From Branchiostoma belcheri (taxonomy: Eukaryota; Chordata; Leptocardii; Amphioxiformes; Branchiostomatidae): a stretch of 64,000 nucleotides of DNA. Location: positions 211,906 to 275,905 of the forward strand of contig NW_017802991.1 in assembly GCF_001625305.1 (NCBI RefSeq), written 5' to 3'. Numbering within the stretch: position 1 is the first letter of the stretch; each line of letters starts with the position of its first letter. A program made the position numbers and the translations under genes. This document shows positions 62,001-64,000 of this stretch, piece after piece. The notes beneath the pieces are model-generated. The model was not told the origin of the DNA. It saw only the letters and a program-made list of their open reading frames with translations, and did no database searches.

Positions 62001-63668
62001 TTGCCAAATACTCCAACTTCATCTCATCATCTCCGTTACTGCCTAGCCCTACCATGTAGGATTATTGGCAGCCGTTACGCATTGATTAGTTACAATTGTG
62101 ACCCAGTACATAAAAACAAAGGTAAAACAAGGATAAATGAGAAGGGAACATAAGACAACTGATTCTATGTGTGCTAAAGACGGGACAAGTGCATTAGTGC
62201 GTTAATAATATTTACATATATACAAGACATGATGGGGTGGCTCAATGCAGCAGGGTCCTCGCCAGTTCAGATTTGAACTGGGCAAGAGACCCCGCCTCCG
62301 CCGCACCAGGCTCGAGTTCATTCCATTCCCTGATGGTGCGGGGGAAGAACGAGAGCCTGTAGAAGTTGGTTCTGCTCGCGATGGCCTGCAATGTTTGAGT
62401 GTGATTGATGCAGCGGGAGCATCGAGCCACCGGGACAATCCTGGTTGAGTGTGGGACGGAGACAGCATTATGTATGATCTTATAAAGCATGACCTGGCGG
62501 GCGATCTTCCGGCTTCCGATCTTCCGAACTTCAATTCTGAAGTTTAAGTTTTGAAGGATTAGCCTATGGTGGCTATATATGTGAGTGGCTTCTGATTACC
62601 AACAATGCAAAAGATTCTGTCAAGACAATAGTGGAAAAAATTCTACTATTGACAGGATGATCCTGTCAATAGTGGGCAAATGTGTAGTGACAGGACAATC
62701 CTGACAATACTGAAAATACTGCATTTCCTTCTGTTGACAGGATGATCCTGTCAAATTAAATATATCATCCTGTCAACAGTGCAAGTTCTTCTTCTTCTTC
62801 TTCAGTACTCTCTAACCACCCCTACTGGGGTATCACTGAGAGGGGGGGGGGTGCGACGGACTATGGCTGCGTGGCCAGAAGCCCGGCCTTGAAGGCCTCC
62901 ACTGTCTGGGCTTTTACAAGCTGGCCCGGTAACTTGTTCCACTCATTTATCGTTCTTGGAAAAAAAGAAAATCTAAAACAGTCTGTTTTGGCAGGTATTG
63001 CTTGATACTTATATTCATGACTTCCTCTGGTACGCCTATGGGCAGGTTTGAGGTATTGTTCCATTTGAATATTAATATGTCCATGAGCAATTTTATATAA
63101 AGATATTATAAGTTATTAATATCATTGATAATTAATTAATAATAAACAATATTAATATTATTAAGATATTATATAAGTTCTTCCACTATTGACAGGACCA
63201 TTCTGTCAATAGCCTTAGGCTTAACATACATGTGTATATAGCCTCAGGCGGGAATTTCGAGCCCTGTTCTTATCGTGATCTGGACCGTGGCAAATGTTTT
63301 ATCACGTTTGCGATTCTTATAATGATATAAATGTATTGACCTTCCGAAGTAAACATATTCTGATGACATTGGCTAGTGGCTGATCAACCTGTTCAAATTC
63401 CTGATGCGGGTGCAGAATTTTATTTTTAAAAGAAGGTTTTATATGTATGTACTGTCTTCCGCAACGCAACGCAACATAATTTTTGTGCCCAACTACAACT
63501 GACCTTCCGATCCAGCCGAACTTCAAAAATCTCCCCATCACGCAGGGGCTGTCTGCCGAACACCAGCCCGTTGTTGAACTCCTGTGTGGGCTGCTGCCGC
63601 TCCGCTCTCCGCCCGTTGTTGCCGACAGACACCAGAGCACCAACTCTGGGATGGAACGCCGCCGCCAT
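25814..63668 (-). CDS. NEURL4: Neuralized-like protein 4 (complete, 27 exons)
   Basis: Spliced - strand exons, from start to stop: 63668-63504, 60078-59967, 58988-58755, 57463-57258, 56276-56165, 55379-55291, 54439-54187, 53537-53435, 52984-52717, 51525-51363, 50333-50034, 49473-49395, 48619-48450, 47047-46934, 46357-46212, 45232-45020, 43645-43547, 43094-42966, 42059-41892, 41035-40877, 32317-32138, 31534-31471, 31309-31202, 28491-28347, 27868-27738, 26963-26813, 26018-25814. Total 4266 bases, 1421 residues, all phases consistent. Six NHR domains begin near residues 4, 191, 401, 608, 795 and 998, each with the FxxxxGxN..L and GVxxxxPxxLxFP patterns. A Cys-rich linker and a C-terminal domain ending [14 protein letters not shown] follow. 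Mammalian NEURL4 is a centrosomal protein that works with HERC2 and CP110. Human NEURL4 is ~1560 residues; the difference is mainly a short linker between NHR1 and NHR2, where a small exon could be missing from this model. Confidence 0.95.
26339..26777 (+). mobile_element. GGCC-type MITE, family C copy 2
   Basis: 439 bp, ends GGCCACACAGATTTAAC and inverse, with a perfect TTA duplication at both sides (26336-26338, 26778-26780). Closely related to 9391-9830. Confidence 0.85.
26813..26963 (-). CDS. NEURL4: NEURL4 exon 26
   Basis: [20 protein letters not shown] through [20 protein letters not shown]. The donor is AA|gtatgt. Confidence 0.9.
27738..27868 (-). CDS. NEURL4: NEURL4 exon 25 (C-terminal domain, HGT motif)
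   Basis: [20 protein letters not shown] then [19 protein letters not shown]. Two in-frame donors lie 15 bases apart (27753 and 27738); the distal one has the stronger CAG|gtaaga context and was used. Confidence 0.88.
27933..28066 (+). mobile_element. GGCC-type MITE, family C, right-end fragment
   Basis: Shares TTGAGTCGTGGAGCTTC and GTTACCGCCGGCTCC with the other family C copies and ends GTGTGGCC; the left half is absent. Confidence 0.6.
28347..28491 (-). CDS. NEURL4: NEURL4 exon 24 (CxxC-type module)
   Basis: [20 protein letters not shown] then [16 protein letters not shown]; the CYCExCxKLRGDE signature and FGWxRF are conserved in human NEURL4. Confidence 0.93.
28595..29913 (-). mobile_element. 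Penelope-like retroelement insertion with 297-bp inverted arms
   Basis: Arms 28595-28891 and 29579-29875 are inverted and appear identical by eye over 297 bp. They enclose an endonuclease frame. A 13-bp direct repeat CATGGTAAACATT flanks the insertion (28582-28594, 29914-29926), read as the target duplication. The arms hold CTGAAGA...CACTCGAAA (29791-29820 and inverse), a hammerhead-like layout common in Penelope terminal repeats. Confidence 0.85.
28890..29576 (-). CDS. Penelope-like GIY-YIG endonuclease domain (truncated RT-EN protein)
   Basis: 228 codons open. It starts in the RT C-terminal region ([20 protein letters not shown]), then a Lys/Pro-rich linker, then the endonuclease [28 protein letters not shown], and ends with [16 protein letters not shown], which is typical of Penelope-like C-termini. 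The reverse transcriptase proper is missing, so it is a 5'-truncated, probably non-autonomous copy. The frame stays open through 228 codons, which together with the identical arms suggests a recent insertion. It lies in the NEURL4 intron between exons 23 and 24, on the same strand as the host gene. Confidence 0.85.
   Translation of the reverse strand: MGVIRTLFHRADTIITSDEAKSKEHSHLKNALNKCGYRTWTFNKALQPTDKSKKPRSKPLDKKNTTNITIPYIEGISEKLRRILQGFNIGTNFKPYSTLRQNLVHPKDRVQKGIKSEVIYRLKCEEPNCNDTYIGETSQPLKERYKQHCRATASGYSSAIYHHTKHNQGHSFKLEATDILDREPRWYERGVKEAIYERIYNPTLNRKGGLRIELSSTWDPALPQPKGQ
30328..30980. repeat. Composite inverted repeat around repeat family H
   Basis: CTAGTATATGGTAAGGAATC at ~30328 recurs inverted at ~30960 (with one small insertion). 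Between them sits a ~470-bp copy of family H (30377-30848), inverted relative to the copy at 47899-48391. A ~60-bp direct repeat (ATGAATCTGTTTGGGTAAGA) lies just outside at ~30178 and ~30990. Confidence 0.6.
31202..31309 (-). CDS. NEURL4: NEURL4 exon 23 (Cys-containing linker)
   Basis: [20 protein letters not shown] then [15 protein letters not shown], matching human CEYHALCSRFQELLLLP. Confidence 0.9.
31471..31534 (-). CDS. NEURL4: NEURL4 exon 22
   Basis: [20 protein letters not shown] then D; human has the same EKADMVDG string. Ends one base into a codon. Confidence 0.88.
31714..32077 (+). mobile_element. GGCC-type MITE, family B copy 3 (diverged)
   Basis: Right end AATCAAATCAACATGGCC and a GGATGTCATC block match family B; the left end is degraded. 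The ~100-codon frame of the other copies is broken here. Confidence 0.65.
32138..32317 (-). CDS. NEURL4: NEURL4 exon 21 (end of NHR6)
   Basis: [20 protein letters not shown] through [20 protein letters not shown] to DLYGQCEQ. 60 codons. Confidence 0.92.
32457..32819 (+). mobile_element. GGCCACACC MITE (family A), copy 2
   Basis: 363 bp with inverted ends and a perfect TAA duplication (32454-32456, 32820-32822). Confidence 0.85.
37333..37638 (-). CDS. Unassigned open frame inside the 7.2-kb element
   Basis: 101 codons open on the - strand, of ordinary complexity, for example [20 protein letters not shown] and [19 protein letters not shown] do not recognise it. It could be a captured exon, a relic of the element's own protein, or chance. 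No flanking exon was found. Confidence 0.25.
   Translation of the reverse strand, partial: EWSSNPDIESQNSHTSRSRTFLPRHHGAPWPVLSKLIDELRRNRRKGRFEFQIKEVGTTFATRVPSCGRTFCFTKEVVGVQEITLPIKCFRASILFYGGHY
38365..38640 (+). repeat. Left array of 41-bp palindromic units
   Basis: Palindromes GACAGGA-N3-TCCTGTC start at 38365, 38406, 38447, 38488, 38529 and 38570, exactly 41 bases apart, and a broken one at 38611. The 24-base spacers carry AGCAG...CTGCT ends. Confidence 0.95.
39506..39720. repeat. Inner ~215-bp imperfect palindrome
   Basis: Left CCCGACTAGCCTCTACCAGG ... GGAAAAATAATAGAAATTGGC, mirrored at 39650-39715 by CCAATTTCTACTATTTTTCC and GCCTGGTAGAGGCTAGTCGG, around a TATATACC centre. Confidence 0.8.
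39959..40140 (-). repeat. Right array of 41-bp palindromic units
   Basis: Units at 39959 (4-base core), 40001, 40042, 40083 and 40124, in the inverse orientation to most of the left array. Confidence 0.93.
40539..40845 (-). mobile_element. GGCCACACC MITE (family A), degraded copy
   Basis: Family A ends and body are recognisable (CCACACCAATTTAATTTGTT ... AAATTGGTGTGGCC), but with large deletions. Adjoins NEURL4 exon 20. Confidence 0.65.
40877..41035 (-). CDS. NEURL4: NEURL4 exon 20 (NHR6)
   Basis: [20 protein letters not shown] through [18 protein letters not shown]. 53 codons. An 8.6-kb intron follows, filled largely by a 7.2-kb inverted-repeat element. Confidence 0.92.
41892..42059 (-). 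CDS. NEURL4: NEURL4 exon 19 (start of NHR6)
   Basis: [20 protein letters not shown] through [20 protein letters not shown] to QLFQ. 56 codons. Confidence 0.92.
42966..43094 (-). CDS. NEURL4: NEURL4 exon 18 (end of NHR5)
   Basis: [20 protein letters not shown], then a Ser-rich linker [11 protein letters not shown]. 43 codons. Confidence 0.9.
43547..43645 (-). CDS. NEURL4: NEURL4 exon 17 (NHR5)
   Basis: [20 protein letters not shown] then [13 protein letters not shown]. 33 codons; matches human HILVDGEDMGPAATG. Confidence 0.92.
43852..44204 (+). mobile_element. GGCCACACC MITE (family A), copy 3
   Basis: 353 bp with a perfect TTG duplication on both sides (43849-43851, 44205-44207). Confidence 0.85.
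44632..44966. mobile_element. Small DNA transposon with CATGCCCGTAGCCAGG ends
   Basis: 16-bp perfect inverted ends. GC-skewed stretches (GGGGGGGTTCTTCC) lie inside both ends. No coding capacity. Confidence 0.75.
45020..45232 (-). CDS. NEURL4: NEURL4 exon 16 (NHR5)
   Basis: [20 protein letters not shown] through [19 protein letters not shown] to LDRLE. 71 codons. Confidence 0.92.
45302..45660. mobile_element. hAT-like MITE, GTGCACCC module
   Basis: Ends CAGGGCTCGAAATACT / TTTCAAGCCCTG, with a 5-bp CCGTT on each side. GTGCACCC-type words are repeated just inside both ends. A close copy is at 53619. Confidence 0.75.
46212..46357 (-). CDS. NEURL4: NEURL4 exon 15 (start of NHR5)
   Basis: [20 protein letters not shown] to [15 protein letters not shown]. 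The donor was set at GAG|gtaaag because this aligns without gaps to human FEVKVEELDEKW. A second donor six bases on (46206) would add Val-Lys in frame. Confidence 0.9.
46934..47047 (-). CDS. NEURL4: NEURL4 exon 14 (end of NHR4)
   Basis: [19 protein letters not shown], then the linker [17 protein letters not shown]. Ends one base into a codon at C|gtgagt. Confidence 0.92.
47566..47790 (+). mobile_element. tRNA-derived SINE, copy 2
   Basis: A box TGGTGTAGTGG at 47577-47587, B box GGTTCGATCCC at 47620-47630, then the same CGACGTTGTGCCCTT body as copy 1. Confidence 0.8.
47899..48391. mobile_element. Repeat family H, 493-bp copy
   Basis: Imperfect inverted ends (CACGGGTACTGTCAAAAATG versus CACTGGTAGAGCCAAAAACG). 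An inverted copy lies at 30377-30848. No coding frame. Confidence 0.7.
48450..48619 (-). CDS. NEURL4: NEURL4 exon 13 (NHR4)
   Basis: [20 protein letters not shown], then [19 protein letters not shown]. The acceptor is ctacag and the donor G|gtaaca. Confidence 0.92.
48704..48847. mobile_element. Short MITE with AACTGGGGGTTTGG ends
   Basis: 14-bp inverted ends, ~144 bp apart, just beyond NEURL4 exon 13. Confidence 0.55.
49266..49370. repeat. 105-bp palindrome
   Basis: ATTATGAAGCAAGTTTAAAC at the left is mirrored by GTTAAACTTGCTTCATAAT at the right, with TTCCAACACAACAA/TTGTTGTGTTGGAA inside; near-perfect arms of about 43 bp. Confidence 0.85.
49395..49473 (-). CDS. NEURL4: NEURL4 exon 12 (NHR4)
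   Basis: [20 protein letters not shown] then DTWMLS, nearly identical to human. Ends AG|gtagga. Confidence 0.92.
50034..50333 (-). CDS. NEURL4: NEURL4 exon 11 (acidic linker, NHR4 start)
   Basis: Acidic Ser/Asp linker ([12 protein letters not shown]), then [20 protein letters not shown] and [11 protein letters not shown], closely matching human NHR4. Confidence 0.93.
50935..51304 (+). mobile_element. GGCCACACC MITE (family A), copy 4
   Basis: 370 bp with family A ends and body; flanked by TTA on the left and TAA on the right. Sits beside NEURL4 exon 10. Confidence 0.82.
51363..51525 (-). CDS. NEURL4: NEURL4 exon 10 (end of NHR3)
   Basis: [20 protein letters not shown] through [19 protein letters not shown]. 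The donor is G|gtaacg. Confidence 0.92.
51592..51908. mobile_element. MITE with GTTCTCACYAGG ends
   Basis: Left AGGGTTCTCACCAGG...GTGTAGGGG, right inverse with CCCCTACAC...CCTAGTGAGAACTAT. Contains a perfect 27-bp-arm hairpin at 51668-51722. Confidence 0.65.
52672..52716 (-). repeat. 45-bp in-frame duplication of exon 9 end and donor
   Basis: The 45 bases after the exon 9 donor repeat the exon's YGHNLDRLK codons and the donor gtatta. Use of the distal donor would add 15 residues in frame. Confidence 0.95.
52717..52984 (-). CDS. NEURL4: NEURL4 exon 9 (NHR3)
   Basis: [20 protein letters not shown] through [13 protein letters not shown] to [11 protein letters not shown]. The 3' end plus donor is duplicated in frame 45 bases downstream, so an alternative exon end at 52672 is possible. 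Confidence 0.92.
53435..53537 (-). CDS. NEURL4: NEURL4 exon 8 (start of NHR3)
   Basis: [20 protein letters not shown] then [13 protein letters not shown], the usual NHR opening. It begins two bases into a codon and ends two bases into the next. Confidence 0.9.
53619..53993. mobile_element. hAT-like MITE, GTGCACCC module, second copy
   Basis: Same sequence family as 45302-45660, with CAGGGCTCGAAATACT at the left; the right CAAGCCCTG end is missing. Confidence 0.7.
54187..54439 (-). CDS. NEURL4: NEURL4 exon 7 (end of NHR2)
   Basis: [20 protein letters not shown] through [18 protein letters not shown], then a basic linker with [13 protein letters not shown]. The donor is G|gtttgt. Confidence 0.92.
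54518..54793 (+). pseudogene. LINE (RTE/craTTle-like) C-terminal fragment with zinc finger
   Basis: Frame reads [33 protein letters not shown], a charged stretch, an in-frame TAG after VQSFP, then [20 protein letters not shown] and H. This is the typical LINE tail with a C2H2 finger, broken by a stop. On the strand opposite NEURL4. Confidence 0.85.
55291..55379 (-). CDS. NEURL4: NEURL4 exon 6 (NHR2)
   Basis: [20 protein letters not shown] then [10 protein letters not shown]. The acceptor (atggaag) has a modest pyrimidine tract, but phase and homology fit. Confidence 0.88.
55755..56019. mobile_element. hAT-like MITE, ACCTGCAC module
   Basis: CAGGGCTCGAAATACTTTTT at the left and CACAGCCCTG at the right; ACCTGCACCA words repeated near both ends. 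Confidence 0.6.
56165..56276 (-). CDS. NEURL4: NEURL4 exon 5 (NHR2)
   Basis: [20 protein letters not shown] then [18 protein letters not shown]. The acceptor is tgcag and the donor G|gtaagt. Confidence 0.92.
56380..56889. mobile_element. hAT-like MITE, CTGCAAT module
   Basis: CAGTGGTCGAAATAC / GTATTTCGAACACTG inverted ends (14 of 15 match). CTGCAATnTTGCAG-type words fill both subterminal regions. 510 bp. Confidence 0.7.
57258..57463 (-). CDS. NEURL4: NEURL4 exon 4 (start of NHR2)
   Basis: A short Asn/Ala-rich linker, then [36 protein letters not shown] and NEMFE. Phases join exons 3 and 5. The linker is far shorter than in human NEURL4. Confidence 0.9.
57524..57882 (-). mobile_element. GGCCACACC MITE (family A), copy 5
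   Basis: 359 bp, inverse orientation to copies 1-4; adjoins NEURL4 exon 4. Confidence 0.83.
58535..58669. repeat. Perfect hairpin, 65-bp arms, 5-base loop
   Basis: Base-by-base reading gives 65 of 65 complementary positions between 58535-58599 and 58605-58669, loop ACCGA. It lies 86 bases downstream of the exon 3 donor on the NEURL4 strand. Confidence 0.97.
58755..58988 (-). CDS. NEURL4: NEURL4 exon 3 (end of NHR1)
   Basis: [19 protein letters not shown] through [19 protein letters not shown] to [10 protein letters not shown] perfect hairpin lies 86 bases past its donor (58535-58669). Confidence 0.93.
59031..59290. mobile_element. hAT-like MITE, ACCTGCAC module, second copy
   Basis: GGGCTCAAAATACTTTTTTC start and ACCTGCACCA / AATACCTGCACAGTTTCAAG end, like 55755-56019; the ends are more eroded. 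Confidence 0.5.
59579..59925. mobile_element. hAT-like MITE, GGTTGCCC module
   Basis: CAAAATACTTTTTTGAACC at the left and AGGTATTTTGCACG at the right; GGTTGCCC/GGGCAACC words repeated at both ends. Confidence 0.55.
59967..60078 (-). CDS. NEURL4: NEURL4 exon 2 (NHR1)
   Basis: [20 protein letters not shown] then [18 protein letters not shown]. The acceptor is ttccag and the donor CAG|gtaggt. The exon is separated from exon 1 by a 3.4-kb intron. Confidence 0.93.
60237..60602 (-). mobile_element. GGCCACACC MITE (family A), copy 6
   Basis: 366 bp with family A ends; flanks TAA and TAC. Confidence 0.83.
62230..62500 (-). pseudogene. LINE reverse transcriptase C-terminal fragment
   Basis: - strand frame contains [29 protein letters not shown] and [10 protein letters not shown], a common LINE protein tail. 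No upstream RT domain. Confidence 0.75.
62617..63216. mobile_element. Relative of the foldback element with GACAGGA palindromes
   Basis: Palindromes GACAGGATGATCCTGTC at 62651 and 62736, a variant at 62689, and GACAGGACCATTCTGTC at 63191 followed by AATAGCCTTAGGC, which matches the end of the 38.4-40.2 kb element. A LINE fragment lies in the middle. Confidence 0.65.
62861..63110 (-). pseudogene. LINE RT C-terminal fragment inside the foldback relative
   Basis: Frame reads [20 protein letters not shown], then [20 protein letters not shown] and [16 protein letters not shown]. The LINE family differs from that at 62230. Confidence 0.75.
63504..63668 (-). CDS. NEURL4: NEURL4 exon 1 (start codon, NHR1)
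   Basis: Starts [16 protein letters not shown] at ATG 63668-63666 in a good context (AAGATGGCG) and runs to [10 protein letters not shown]. Human NEURL4 NHR1 reads alike. The donor is AAG|gtcagt. Confidence 0.93.
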
Positions 63669-64000
63669 CTTAGAAACACACGGTCAGTCTACTACCGGAA
63701 TTTATTAGAATACATCAGAATACTGAGAAGAGGAGTGAAGTCTACCAACATGCCTTTGATGGGTTAAACATCAGGTTACTGTATTTTTGCCTAAAATATC
63801 ATCAACCCATAAAAGGCAAATGTCCCAGGGAACAAGAAATTACTTGGAATTACTGGGCAATTCCGTCGTCTCGTCGCATTTGTAATCCACAATATGATTT
63901 TTAAAAAACCAGGACATACATGTAGCGACTGACTGGGTCACAACCGGGCTTACACTCAGTAAATTATATTGTTTTGATGTTCTCTATGTTATGTATGGGT
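63669..64000 (-). promoter_or_regulatory. NEURL4 5' UTR / promoter region
   Basis: Sequence upstream of the NEURL4 start codon. No TATA box at a fitting distance was recognised. A perfect CArG-type CCATAAAAGG sits at 63807-63816, which may be chance. The transcription start cannot be placed. Confidence 0.4.

Noticed and set aside
63807..63816. CArG box (SRF site) upstream of NEURL4
   Set aside because: A perfect 10-base match, but such a motif is expected by chance in AT-rich sequence and nothing else supports it.

Overview
The window looks like a piece of a cephalochordate (amphioxus, Branchiostoma-like) nuclear chromosome. Two metazoan genes are split into many short exons with GT-AG introns, and the proteins resemble vertebrate orthologues closely. 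The introns are full of small inverted-repeat DNA transposons, tRNA-derived SINEs, CR1/RTE-like LINE tails and Penelope-like elements, and the background is rich in TACATGTA-type words. The genus is an inference; the metazoan origin is clear from the genes.

Two genes lie tail to tail. On the + strand, 1112-22358 holds the last 19 coding exons (822 codons plus stop) of a P5B-type ATPase of the ATP13A3 group, a polyamine-type transporter. It runs from membrane segment M3 through the phosphorylation site, the P domain, M5-M10 and the stop; the N-terminal ~400 residues lie upstream of the window. On the - strand, 63668 down to 25814 holds a complete NEURL4 gene: 27 coding exons, 1421 codons plus stop, six neuralized homology repeats (NHR) and a conserved C-terminal domain. 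All exon phases join without a frameshift in both models. The genes are about 3.5 kb apart, separated by the ATPase 3' UTR and Penelope-like debris.

Repeats by region. 1-12.5 kb: an inverted MITE pair (1357-2114), MITEs, a SINE (7.5 kb), and a 51-bp tandem repeat that multiplies a splice donor (7133-7438). 12.6-16 kb: a long intron with a GC-rich palindromic patch and a ~152-bp diverged tandem repeat. 16.7-17.3 kb: a GTGA-type microsatellite. 18.5-20.5 kb: a 43-bp minisatellite split by a transposon. 20.8-21.8 kb: LINE tails. 28.6-29.9 kb: a young Penelope-like insertion. 33.1-40.3 kb: a 7.2-kb terminal-inverted-repeat element with no recognised transposase. It carries a nested 1.8-kb foldback element whose arms are 41-bp palindromic units and which has a perfect 9-bp target duplication. 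45-60 kb: a cluster of hAT-like MITEs that share ends but differ in their internal repeated words, plus a perfect 65-bp-arm hairpin at 58.6 kb. 62.2-63.2 kb: LINE tails and a relative of the foldback element in NEURL4 intron 1.

The most unusual features are the repeated in-frame duplication of exon ends together with their splice donors (three cases in the two genes), the foldback array with apparent inversions of core and spacer, the Penelope insertion with identical 297-bp inverted arms, and the long perfect hairpin beside NEURL4 exon 3.
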